Notes: generated from the sequence alone by a model not told the origin. DNA of 21,475 bases from an uncultured Acidimicrobiaceae bacterium (GCA_937868025.1 CALMLJ010000244.1:1-21475); one strand, 5' to 3'. Shown: positions 14,101-20,930, counted from the stretch's first letter. Made by a program: numbers and translations.

Positions 14101-15617
14101 GGCAACCACTTCGCCCAGTCGAAGGCATCGAGCTCGTCGGTGGCGAACGTGAACCGGACGGCCGTCGGTGGAAGTGACGTGGCGAGCTGCAGGACGATCG
14201 CCCGGACCACAGCATCGGCCCAGTCGCGCTCACCGACCACGGCAACGATGCCCGACGCCGGGATCGTGACCGGGGCAGCGTCGTGATGTCGGACCGAAGC
14301 GGCGACCCGTTCGAGCTCAGCGCACGCTTCGCCGTCGAGGCCGAGTGGCGGCTGGCTCTCCGGCCACGACGCTCCCCCGCCGTCACGTCGGAACCGGACC
14401 AGCGTCGGGATCCGGCCGACTCCGATTCGCACCTGCTCGTCGAACCGTTCCGCCCCGGCCCACAGACCGGTCTCGGCCAGCCGGGACTGCCGCCGACGGG
14501 CCGCCGGACCCGGATGCGCAACCTCGCGTCGGCGGCGCTCGTCGTCGACAGCGGCCCGCCCGCGACGCTCCGCCGATCCGACGCGCTCGTGGAAGTCGGC
14601 GAGACCAACCCGCCGGCGGCGCGCCGCCACCCGTCGCGTCTCCCAGAACGATGCCAGGACCATGATCGGGCTCATGAGCAGGAAGCCCGCCGACAACAGG
14701 ACGTACGAGCGGTCGAGCCCGCCGACGATCAGCGGCACCGCGACCATCGCGGCCGCCAGCACCAGCGGGATCGCGATCGACAGCCACGGCATCCGGTGCT
14801 CCTCGGGGGCCGACGGCGGCTCGGGCAGCGTGATCGTCACCTCGTCGATCGGTTCCGGAACCGCCGGCTCACGGTTGAACACGACGATGCCGCGCTGGGG
14901 CGTCGGACGCCCCGACGGCGGTCGTGAGTCGTCCGCCGACGGGTCCACCACGATCGGAGCGATGGCCCGGAGCTCGAACGACACGTCGCCCAGCTCCAGA
15001 CGCGATCCCACCGGGAGACGGCGCTCCCCCGACACCGGCACGCCGTCGATCGCGGTGCCGTTCGTGGAGCCGACATCGGTGACGACCACCTCGTTGCCGA
15101 CAATCAGGTGGGCATGTCGACGGGAGACCGACGGGTCATCGAGCACCACGATGTTGACGGTCTCGTTCCGCCCGATGGGGACGAGGCCGACTTCGAGCTC
15201 CACCAACGCACCGCCATCGTGCTCGCCAACGGGCATCAGTCCGTAGCGAACCGATGGCGAACCGGCCGCGCCGAACGCGGCGGCCGGTGCCGGGGCGTCG
15301 CCATCCCCGATCCCGACGACGACCACCAGACGATCGCCGTGTGCGACCGGCAGCGTGCACAACCGCTCGTCGGCCGCGGCCATCGAGCCGTCGGCCAGCT
15401 CCAACCCGGCCCACCCGATGTCGGCCGGGTCATCGCACAGACCATGCGACCCGGCAAGCTCGATGACGAGGTCACCGACCCGAGCCCAGGGCCCGATCTC
15501 GACGACGAGGTCACCGACCTCGGTCTCGACGATCTCGTGGTCCCCGGAGTTCGACGCCCGCGACGCCACGCGCACCTTCCACGTGACGACGTCGTCGCCG
15601 TGGTCACCGACCGGCAT
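11142..15617 (-). CDS. EssC/EccC-type FtsK/SpoIIIE ATPase with FHA domain
   Basis: A 1491-residue motor of type VII-like secretion. Layout: an N-terminal beta-rich, ubiquitin-like region (about 10-105); a canonical FHA domain (about 135-220: IGRNETV, SVSRRHA, DVGSTNGTAIDG); two membrane helices (about 279-298 and 302-324); a linker region; ATPase 1 with Walker A GTTGAGKSE (Lys 697) and Walker B LVIVVDEF (about 792); ATPase 2 with a degenerate P-loop GAGDAPVRF (about 1016); ATPase 3 with GPLRSGRST (Lys replaced by Arg, about 1282) and IFVDDTTD. FHA plus two helices plus three ATPases is the Firmicutes EssC arrangement, unlike mycobacterial EccC, which has no FHA. ATG 15617 has GAGG 6 nt upstream and overlaps the FHA gene stop by 14 nt. 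EccB, EccD, EccE and mycosin genes are not nearby. Confidence 0.93.
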   Translation of the reverse strand: MPVGDHGDDVVTWKVRVASRASNSGDHEIVETEVGDLVVEIGPWARVGDLVIELAGSHGLCDDPADIGWAGLELADGSMAAADERLCTLPVAHGDRLVVVVGIGDGDAPAPAAAFGAAGSPSVRYGLMPVGEHDGGALVELEVGLVPIGRNETVNIVVLDDPSVSRRHAHLIVGNEVVVTDVGSTNGTAIDGVPVSGERRLPVGSRLELGDVSFELRAIAPIVVDPSADDSRPPSGRPTPQRGIVVFNREPAVPEPIDEVTITLPEPPSAPEEHRMPWLSIAIPLVLAAAMVAVPLIVGGLDRSYVLLSAGFLLMSPIMVLASFWETRRVAARRRRVGLADFHERVGSAERRGRAAVDDERRRREVAHPGPAARRRQSRLAETGLWAGAERFDEQVRIGVGRIPTLVRFRRDGGGASWPESQPPLGLDGEACAELERVAASVRHHDAAPVTIPASGIVAVVGERDWADAVVRAIVLQLATSLPPTAVRFTFATDELDAFDWAKWLPHDIGADTVVTRSDAGIRHVVVVDAADGERLLDWAELAADAARSGAFVVWAGRHRADIPTTTSTLVEAVGTGSLVGGPPVADVVDLVSGDVVRSVSVDLVGGSDADRWARDLAPLRDPVGGGDPGRLPAAVPIGDVLLDSAALFDPDVVVEAWAQPAPLIARLGRTAGGIATVDLRRDGPHAVIAGTTGAGKSELLQTMVVSLALSLPPSRVNFLLVDYKGGAAFAECAALPHTVGLVTDLDGNLVRRVLTSLRAEIRRREAILAAAGAKDLETLEEREPAGAPPSLVIVVDEFASLTTEVPGFVEDMIDLARRGRSLGLHLVLATQRPAGVVSDHLLANANLRIALRVADLHESTDLVGVPDAAAIARTRPGRAVARLGPGDVLHLQTAFCGGRTPAPDGRDRSRDVVVHDFGIEPTGDGGAPAASVPDDAPTDLCRLVEIARAAAGRSGEPAPRRPWLEPLPGRVEMSTRLAGGPDGRVTAVVGVADDPDRQSQFVMRYDLGAGPLAVYGAGDAPVRFVSAMVAGLVNDRSPADLQIDVIDGESGALGRLASLPHVGSVVDAADSDRISRLLRQLSTSIARRGERGPTRLIVVNDLAGFAGRSERLDGGAAIEALARIAADGPAAGVLVITLAGRRVGVPPVLAASAGRRVVMAMTTDDDVVSLGVDPSLLTVDAPGRAVVDGLAVQTVDLPVSGEWSLEAIAARAVARWGELRAPSVGVLPERIEASAVGALSCRDRSSWGSMLIGLEDRDLRPVEADLAHGNLLIAGPLRSGRSTALGSLAASLLTAGRPGRVRPILIAPRSTDWSRSPIWGDVGIGEHAVPLLRRAAESVGSSDGASTVIFVDDTTDLDDEVDEELARLAALTRHTDLRIVAAAESVLARRAYGGLVAELRRERRALLLQPDVDLDGDLAGVRLARRSLRPVPPGRGEWVERGVASLVQVAVASHALPTGDTPWGTAPMGEDEPPSYVPPRRRATGPSERS
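11210..11231. promoter_or_regulatory. Palindrome T7-A upstream of the WXG100 gene
   Basis: CCATGGGGG and CCCCCATGG, perfect 9-bp arms around the spacer CCGT. It lies inside the 3' end of the EssC-like gene, about 80 bp before the WXG100 ATG. Its core ATGGGGG-N4-CCCCCAT is identical to the palindrome at 16474-16491. As it is within coding sequence, the symmetry could be partly constrained by the protein, but the match to the second site argues for a binding site. Confidence 0.5.
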
Positions 15618-16362
15618 CGGCCGCCTCGCGATCGGGCTCCTCGTCACCGAGCACCCGGAGATCCTCGTGCGTCACGGTCGCCGTGAGCAGCGCAACCTCC
15701 ACCAGCAGCCGCCGAGAGTCCCGTCGCTCCAAGCCGACCGAGAACCCGTTCTCGTCGGTCACCTTGAGGCCGAACCTCGTCCGACAGTTGTCCAGACGAC
15801 GTTCGACGGTCTTGCCACTGAGCCGCCCCGACTCGCGACCCGACCGGTTCAGCCGCCGGGCGATCTGGAGATCGGTGGCCACGTCGGACGACGACGGGTC
15901 GAGCAGCTGCGGCTCACACAACGCGACCAACGCGCGGAAGTAGCCCGAGGAGCGGTCGACGCGAACGGGCACGGCGGTGGCGTCGGGGTGCTCGCCATCG
16001 GAGGGAATCGTCGACTCCGCCCCCGACGATCGGTTGGTCGCCTCGTAGCGGGCGACGAACTCGTGACACCGATCGCCGACGTGCACCTGGATCCGGGCCT
16101 CGGACCACGGAACGTGGAGCCGTTGCCCGGGGAAGAGACTGTCGACCCCGAAGCGGTCGAGGCTGACCACCCGGAGGCGCAACCACCGCCCGGTGTTCAC
16201 CAACTCCCATCCGTGGTCGTCGACCGTGATCACTCCGCAGCAACGGTGGAGCCGCGGGTCGTCCGCCACGACGATGTCGACGTCGTCGCCGCCCCGTCCG
16301 AACGTCACCCGTTCACCGACGGCGATCCGCCGCCCCCATCCGTCTCCGACCAGCTCCAGCAC
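15604..16362 (-). CDS. FHA-domain protein with probable C-terminal helix-turn-helix
   Basis: A 252-residue cytoplasmic protein. The N-terminal FHA domain (about 1-100) has FGRGGDDVDIVV and LVNTG, but the usual Ser-Arg-x-His is changed to PRLHR, so phosphothreonine binding may be altered. The C-terminal half (about 145-230) reads YFRALVALCEPQLL, then DLQIARRLNRSG, then LSGKTVERRLDNCRTRFGL, which resembles the region 4/LuxR-like helix-turn-helix found in FHA-linked actinobacterial regulators. GTG 16362 has GGAGG 6 nt upstream. It overlaps the EssC-like gene downstream and diverges from the hydrolase. It is the best candidate to bind the two palindromes and to be controlled by the kinase at 17548-18615. 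Confidence 0.82.
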   Translation of the reverse strand: MLELVGDGWGRRIAVGERVTFGRGGDDVDIVVADDPRLHRCCGVITVDDHGWELVNTGRWLRLRVVSLDRFGVDSLFPGQRLHVPWSEARIQVHVGDRCHEFVARYEATNRSSGAESTIPSDGEHPDATAVPVRVDRSSGYFRALVALCEPQLLDPSSSDVATDLQIARRLNRSGRESGRLSGKTVERRLDNCRTRFGLKVTDENGFSVGLERRDSRRLLVEVALLTATVTHEDLRVLGDEEPDREAADAGR

Positions 16363-16529
16363 TGTCGTCCTCCATCACCCGATCTCGTGTCCGCTCGGCT
16401 GCGATTGCCGTCGCGACGCCCGCCACGGTGAAGCGCCGACGTCGAAAAGGCCAGCCGGAATCGGCCGTTTGGCATGGGGGATTTCCCCCATCGCCAGGTG
16501 CCGACGCGGCAGTCAGGATCGCCCGCCGT
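16363..16529. promoter_or_regulatory. Divergent promoter region of the T7SS-like locus
   Basis: This 167-bp interval separates the FHA gene (minus) from the hydrolase (plus, ATG 16530). The palindrome at 16474-16491 is near its centre. The plus-strand frame is open through it and a GTG at 16428 would add 34 residues (a basic start, then PSPGAD), but those residues do not look like protein of this family. No clear -35/-10 pair was identified. Confidence 0.45.
16474..16491. promoter_or_regulatory. Palindrome T7-B between FHA and hydrolase genes
   Basis: ATGGGGG (16474-16480) and CCCCCAT (16485-16491) with spacer ATTT; the outer A and T of the spacer also pair, so the arms are 8 bp. The core is identical in arm sequence and spacing to 11210-11231. 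It lies 111 bp before the FHA start and 38 bp before the hydrolase ATG, suited to controlling both. Confidence 0.6.
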
Positions 16530-17564
16530 ATGCGTCTCGGAAGCGATGTGGATCGACTCGACGGGCTGTCACTGCTGCTCGAGGACGGGGCCGGGTTGCT
16601 CGTCCGATCCCGGTCGGACCTGTTGTGGGAGACCGCCGCGACCGTGTGGACGGGCCCGAGCCGACAGCGCGTCGCGCACGACCTCGAACGCACGATGGCG
16701 CTCGCGGACCGGATCGCCGAGCGCCTCGCAACTCTCGGCCGGGAAGCCCGTGCCCAGTCCGACCGACAACGACGAGCGAGCCTCGCCGACCGACCGACGA
16801 TCGACGACGCACGGGCAACGCTGTTGTTCTCCGACCTCCACGGCGACGGACGCGCGGCCATGGCGATCGGTGACGTGGCCACGGCGACGCACGTGGTCGT
16901 CCTGGTGCCGGGGATGGGCAGCGACGCCAGCAACTTCGCGGCGCTGGTCGCCGACGCCCGACGCCTCCAGTACCACGCCGGCCTCCGGCTGGGCGGCAGC
17001 GGCTCGGTCGCCGTCGTCGCGTGGCTCGGCTACGACGCACCGGCCGGACTGGACGACCCCCTCGCGCTGGGCCAGGTGCTCAGCCGGGACCGGGCGGACA
17101 CGGGCGCGATCGCGTTGCGAACGTTCCTCCGCGAGCTCGATCGACGCGACGACGCCTCGGTCACGCTGATCGGCCACTCCTACGGGTCGCTCGTCGTCGC
17201 CGGCGCCGCCCGGGCGAACACCGAGGTCGACCGGGTGGTGGTGCTCGGAAGTCCGGGCCTCGGGGTCGCCGACGTCGGCGAGTTGGGCCTCTCCCCCGGC
17301 ACCGCGCTCTACGCCGGCGCCTTCGACAACGATCCCGTCGCGCGGAGCGAGTGGTTCGGTCGCGACCCGTCGTCGTTCGGGTTCGGGGCACTGCCGCTGG
17401 CAACGGACCCGTGGCCACGGGACGATCCGCCGAGCGTGCTGAACGCCCACTCCGCCTACTTCGACGAGGACTCCCAGTCGCTCGACAACCTCGCCAGGCT
17501 CGTCACCGGCGGGGTGCCCCGCGGCTCGATCGCCGTGGCGCGTCGCGTCACCGGAACGCGATGA
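16530..17564 (+). CDS. DUF1023 alpha/beta hydrolase with N-terminal WXG100-like domain
   Basis: A 344-residue protein. The first 90 residues are helical with a W-T-G at 40-42, the same position as W41-x-G43 in the WXG100 protein of this locus, so this looks like a WXG100-like module. The hydrolase part follows from about 115: VVLVPGMGSDASNF (oxyanion hole), GHSYGS with the nucleophile Ser 217, and a late His in LNAHSAYFDED. DUF1023 proteins are serine hydrolases often found with type VII loci in actinobacteria. The ATG at 16530 is chosen because it puts WTG at the family position; AGGA lies about 11 nt upstream. It has no signal peptide, so secretion through the EssC-like machine is the obvious hypothesis. 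Its 3' end overlaps the convergent kinase by 17 bp. Confidence 0.85.
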   Translation: MRLGSDVDRLDGLSLLLEDGAGLLVRSRSDLLWETAATVWTGPSRQRVAHDLERTMALADRIAERLATLGREARAQSDRQRRASLADRPTIDDARATLLFSDLHGDGRAAMAIGDVATATHVVVLVPGMGSDASNFAALVADARRLQYHAGLRLGGSGSVAVVAWLGYDAPAGLDDPLALGQVLSRDRADTGAIALRTFLRELDRRDDASVTLIGHSYGSLVVAGAARANTEVDRVVVLGSPGLGVADVGELGLSPGTALYAGAFDNDPVARSEWFGRDPSSFGFGALPLATDPWPRDDPPSVLNAHSAYFDEDSQSLDNLARLVTGGVPRGSIAVARRVTGTR

Positions 17565-18615
17565 CGACCGTCGCCGCAACGGCGACGAGCACGGCGACAA
17601 CCACGATTGCGATCGTCGCAGCGTCGGTGAACCCCGCCCACCGGGAGCCCGATGTCGCCGGCTCCGGCGGCGTGGAAGGTGTGGCAACGGGCGTCGGCGG
17701 CTCGGTCGGGTCAGCCACCGACGCTTCCGGCCGGTCCAGCGAACGCGCACGCGTCGGTGCCGAAGAGACGGCCGGCTCGAGTTCCACGTGCCGGAGCGCG
17801 TCGGCCATCGATGCGACGTCGGGCCAACGATCCGCCGGGTTCTTCGCCATGGCCCGTTGCAGGACGGCGAAGAGATCCGACGGCACGTCGGTGCGGCGAA
17901 GTGGTGGGAGCGGGTCGTGCAGGACCCGCTGGATCAGACCGGCCATGCCACCGGGTGAGTCCGCCGTACCGAACGGCGGCCGGTCGTCGAGCAACGTGTA
18001 GAGCGTCGACCCGAGCGACCACACGTCGCTCGACGGCCCGCTCGGGCCGTCGCCGTTCAGCCGCTCGGGCGGGGCATGGGGCGGCGACATCGAGTCCTTC
18101 GTGATCGTCGACGACGGCAGGGAACCTCCCGCCGCGATATCGAAGTCGCCGAGGGCAACCTCGCCGGAGTCCGACACCAGGAGGTTCGCGGGCTTCACGT
18201 CACGGTGGACGACACCACGGGCGTGAGCGTGACCGAGCGCGACACATGCGGCGACGCCGACGTCGCGAACCCGGCGTGGATCCAACGGACCCTCCCGTCG
18301 GAGCGTCTCGGCGAGCGATTCCCGCATGAGGCGCATGACGATGCAGCCGCGGCCGTCGGACGTGAACGCCGCCGAGTAGACGGGCACGATCCCAGGCGAC
18401 TCGCCGAGGGCCCCCAGGACCGCGCACTCGCGTTCGAAGCGTCGGCGAGCGGCGTCGGCGGCGAGGTCGACGTGCAGCACCTTGATGGCCACCGCCCGTT
18501 CGAGGCCCAACTGTCGCGCCGCGTACACCGTGGCGGATCCGCCGCGGCCGATCTCACGCAGCCCGTCGAATCCCTCGATCGTCCACGACGGAGCGCCGTC
18601 GGGTCTCGCCGGCAT
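17548..18615 (-). CDS. Transmembrane Ser/Thr protein kinase (PknB-type)
   Basis: A 355-residue kinase. Subdomains: glycine loop GRGGSATV (23-30), Lys 45 in VAIKVL, catalytic loop HRDVKPAN (137-144) with Asp 139, then D-F-D at 157-159 instead of DFG, APPERL, and SSDVWSLGSTLYTLL. Residues about 275-325 form a proline/threonine-rich linker, followed by a single helix at the C-terminus (ATIAIVVVAVLVAVAATVVIAF) with almost nothing outside, so no PASTA sensor. The ATG at 18615 is 10 bp after rsfS and has no strong Shine-Dalgarno, so coupling to rsfS translation is likely. With the two FHA proteins nearby it probably phosphorylates the secretion machinery or its regulator. Confidence 0.9.
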   Translation of the reverse strand: MPARPDGAPSWTIEGFDGLREIGRGGSATVYAARQLGLERAVAIKVLHVDLAADAARRRFERECAVLGALGESPGIVPVYSAAFTSDGRGCIVMRLMRESLAETLRREGPLDPRRVRDVGVAACVALGHAHARGVVHRDVKPANLLVSDSGEVALGDFDIAAGGSLPSSTITKDSMSPPHAPPERLNGDGPSGPSSDVWSLGSTLYTLLDDRPPFGTADSPGGMAGLIQRVLHDPLPPLRRTDVPSDLFAVLQRAMAKNPADRWPDVASMADALRHVELEPAVSSAPTRARSLDRPEASVADPTEPPTPVATPSTPPEPATSGSRWAGFTDAATIAIVVVAVLVAVAATVVIAFR

Positions 18616-18624
18616 GGTGCCAGA

Positions 18625-19020
18625 TCAGGCGGTGTCGCCCACGGGCGCTGCCTGCCACTCGACGCGGGGAGCGTCGCCGTAGAGGCGCTCGAGCCGGTAG
18701 TAGGAGCGGTCCTCCTCGGCGAACACGTGCACGACGACATCGCCGAAGTCGACGAGCACCCACTTCTTGTCGTCGAGTCCCTCGACCGACATGGGGCGGC
18801 GGTCGAACTCGACGGCCACGTGGTCCTCGATCTCCTGGGCGACCGCCGCGACGAGGCGGGAGTTCCGGGCCGAGCAGATCACGAAGTAGTCGCAGATCCC
18901 GATGATCGGGCCCACGTCGAGGACCATCACCGAATCCGCCTGCTTCGCGTCGGCGGCGCGGGCCGCGACGATGGCCACGTCGTGGGCGACGGTGTTGGTG
19001 GGCGTGCGGTCACTGCTCAT
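18625..19020 (-). CDS. rsfS: Ribosomal silencing factor RsfS
   Basis: A 131-residue RsfS/Iojap protein. It carries the typical ADSVMVLDVGPIIGICDYFVICSARNSRLVAAVAQEIEDHV and SVEGLDDKKWVLVDFGDVVVHVFAEEDRSYYRLERLYGDA. RsfS binds ribosomal protein L14 and blocks subunit joining when nutrients are short. It lies in the common actinobacterial order nadD, LCP protein, rsfS, with 35 bp to the upstream gene and 9 bp to the kinase downstream. The start is ATG 19020, with only a weak ribosome-binding site. About 15 extra residues at the N-terminus and 10 at the C-terminus relative to the core fold. Confidence 0.95.
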   Translation of the reverse strand: MSSDRTPTNTVAHDVAIVAARAADAKQADSVMVLDVGPIIGICDYFVICSARNSRLVAAVAQEIEDHVAVEFDRRPMSVEGLDDKKWVLVDFGDVVVHVFAEEDRSYYRLERLYGDAPRVEWQAAPVGDTA

Positions 19021-19055
19021 AGGGGTGCTCGGTGCTGATCGTGGGTGATCGGTCG

Positions 19056-20333
19056 TCAGGGCTGATGGTCGGCGCCGAGCACCACATCGATGTCGGCTGC
19101 GTCGGAGATCTCGTCGGTACGCTCGGCGCTGACGCCGACGGCCTCAGCGATCGCATCGGCAACGCCTTTGAACTCGTCGTTCGAATATACGACAGTCGTC
19201 GACCCGACATCGAGCGACTTGGCGTTGCCGACGAGCAGCACCTCGCCGCCGGCTCGGGCGAGATCGGGGGCGATCCGGCTCGCCATCGTCGTGTCGGTCG
19301 TGCCGTTGAGGACCCGGACGCGGGGCCGCTGGCCGGGGAAGGAACTCACCGGGAACTGCACCACGCCGTTGAGCTGCTCGGTGATCGCCTCGGGATCGGG
19401 TGAGTACAGGTAGGAGCCCTTGAACGACTGCCGGGTCGTCGGAAGGACGATGAAGTCGAACGACGACGTGCCCATTCGCGTGATCAACGTGCCCAGGTCG
19501 TTCGTGTCGCTGACCGACGGGGCGGCCGTGGTGGGCCCCCCGGTGGTCGTCTCGCCGGAACCGCCCAGCTGTTCCTGCATCGCCGTGAGGAGCGCCTCGG
19601 CACGCGTCGATCGGTTCTCGGGCCGCTCGCCCGCACCGCGCAACGTGAGGTACTCGCCGAGCTCGTCGGGCGCCAGCTCGATGGTGCCGGCCTTGAACTT
19701 CTCGACCTTCTTGCCCTTGACCTCGACCGAGATCGGGTCGGGGTTCTTCACCGACACCGTTCCGAGCCCGGCCGCCGCGTCGGCGAGTTCGGTCGGCCCG
19801 ACGATCGACGCGTCGGTGGACCCGAAACCGAGCACCTTCTCGAACTCGGCCCGGGCGGCGTCGAGACCACCGGACTTGTACACCTCGGCCAGCGAGGTCG
19901 ACGCGCCGTCGACCTCGATCACGAGCTCGCCGAGGCTCCAGATGATCGACCCGCTGCCGCCCGCCGGGTCGGGGACCATCACGAGGAACGCGCTGAGCGC
20001 GTCCTGGTCATCGGTGACCGCGACGAGGTGGACGGGCGAGGCGTCGACGGCGGCGACGAAGCCGGGGGCAGCGGGGTCGGTGACGATCGTGGCGGTCGCC
20101 CCGCCCTTGATCTTGCGGGCCGCGTCGTAGCCCTGGACACCCAGCCACCCGAGCCCGCCGATCGCGAGAACGGTCAGGACCGAGAAGATCCGCACTGCCA
20201 GACGCCGGCGCTTCCACGCGTGGGCGCGGTGCACCACAGGCGCGTCGCCGTCGGCCCGAGGGGAGGAGGACGAGCCGCTCTCACCTCGCCCGGCTCCACC
20301 GGGCTGTCGAGGCTCGGTCATCGTCTCACTCAT
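19056..20333 (-). CDS. Membrane-anchored LCP-like/LytR_C protein
   Basis: A 425-residue envelope protein: a basic cytoplasmic N-terminus (AWKRRRLAV), one helix (about 48-65, IFSVLTVLAIGGLGWLGV), an LCP-like external domain (about 85-260, ALSAFLVMVPDP, SLGELVIEVDG, LGTVSVKNPDPISVEV), a Gly/Thr-rich linker, and a LytR_C domain (about 335-425, RPRVRVLNGTTDTTMASRIAPDLARAGGEVLLVGNA). LCP proteins attach glycopolymers to peptidoglycan, but the catalytic arginines of the usual GSDxR and RSDT motifs are not recognisable here, so activity is doubtful. ATG 20333 overlaps the nadD stop by ATGA, placing it in the nadD operon. Confidence 0.85.
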   Translation of the reverse strand: MSETMTEPRQPGGAGRGESGSSSSPRADGDAPVVHRAHAWKRRRLAVRIFSVLTVLAIGGLGWLGVQGYDAARKIKGGATATIVTDPAAPGFVAAVDASPVHLVAVTDDQDALSAFLVMVPDPAGGSGSIIWSLGELVIEVDGASTSLAEVYKSGGLDAARAEFEKVLGFGSTDASIVGPTELADAAAGLGTVSVKNPDPISVEVKGKKVEKFKAGTIELAPDELGEYLTLRGAGERPENRSTRAEALLTAMQEQLGGSGETTTGGPTTAAPSVSDTNDLGTLITRMGTSSFDFIVLPTTRQSFKGSYLYSPDPEAITEQLNGVVQFPVSSFPGQRPRVRVLNGTTDTTMASRIAPDLARAGGEVLLVGNAKSLDVGSTTVVYSNDEFKGVADAIAEAVGVSAERTDEISDAADIDVVLGADHQP

Positions 20334-20917
20334 CGGCGCACACCATAGAGGCCACGTTGCTCGATCACGGAGCGGACGGCGTCGGGGACGAGGTAGTCGA
20401 TGGGTGCCCCCGAAGCGCACCGGGAGCGAAGGTCCGTGCTCGAGACCTCGATGGCGGGAACGTCGACGACGCGCAGCCGCCATCGTGGTGACGCCGAGGG
20501 CGCCGGGTGGCCGGGCCGGGCGACCGCGACGATCGACACCATCGCGGCCAGGTCCTCGGCGCGGTGCCACGAATCGAGGCCCGCGACGGCGTCGGCCCCG
20601 AGCACGACGGTGACGTCGACGTCGACCCCAGCCGTCAGCTGCTCGACGGTGTCGACCGTGTAGGTGGGTCCGCCGCGGCCGATCTCCAGGTTGCTCGCAA
20701 CCAGACCGTCGTGACCGGCGACCGCCGCCGCCACCATCTCGAAACGAACTGCAGCCGGGGTGATGTCGCGGGTCCCGTGCTTCTGCCACGGGTCGTTCGC
20801 GACCATCAGGAGCACCTCGTCGAACCCGCCGCGATAGCGAACCTCCGATGCCACGACGAGGTGCCCGACGTGGGGCGGATCGAACGTCCCACCGAACACC
20901 GCCACCCGTCGCGTCAC
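20330..20917 (-). CDS. nadD: Nicotinate-nucleotide adenylyltransferase
   Basis: A 195-residue NadD that joins nicotinate mononucleotide and ATP to form deamido-NAD in NAD synthesis. The nucleotidyltransferase motif [11 protein letters not shown] is at 9-19, [10 protein letters not shown] at the middle, and the second ATP motif is VSSTDLRSR near 160. Length is typical. The GTG at 20917 is chosen because GTG-ACG-CGA-CGG puts the Rossmann motif at the usual distance and lies 7 nt after a TACGAT hexamer; an ATG at 20974 would add 19 unlikely residues. It overlaps the next gene by ATGA. Confidence 0.95.
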   Translation of the reverse strand: MTRRVAVFGGTFDPPHVGHLVVASEVRYRGGFDEVLLMVANDPWQKHGTRDITPAAVRFEMVAAAVAGHDGLVASNLEIGRGGPTYTVDTVEQLTAGVDVDVTVVLGADAVAGLDSWHRAEDLAAMVSIVAVARPGHPAPSASPRWRLRVVDVPAIEVSSTDLRSRCASGAPIDYLVPDAVRSVIEQRGLYGVRR

Positions 20918-20924
20918 CCCCCGA

Positions 20925-20930
20925 ATCGTA
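20925..20930 (-). promoter_or_regulatory. TANNNT -10 for the nadD operon
   Basis: TACGAT on the minus strand ends 7 nt before the GTG at 20917. A run of G in between could pair weakly with 16S rRNA, but the spacing fits a leaderless transcript. Confidence 0.4.

Noticed and set aside
12036..14177. Long plus-strand ORFs (up to 713 residues) opposite the EssC-like gene
   Set aside because: Arg/Pro/His/Gly-rich with no domains; frames are open only because of high GC on the opposite coding strand.
16333..16339. Additional CCCCCAT half-site near the FHA gene start
   Set aside because: No matching second arm; a single half-site in GC-rich coding DNA is expected by chance.
16428..16529. GTG 16428 as the start of the hydrolase
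   Set aside because: It would put the palindrome in coding sequence and shift the WTG motif to residue 74; the added 34 residues do not resemble a WXG100 N-terminus.
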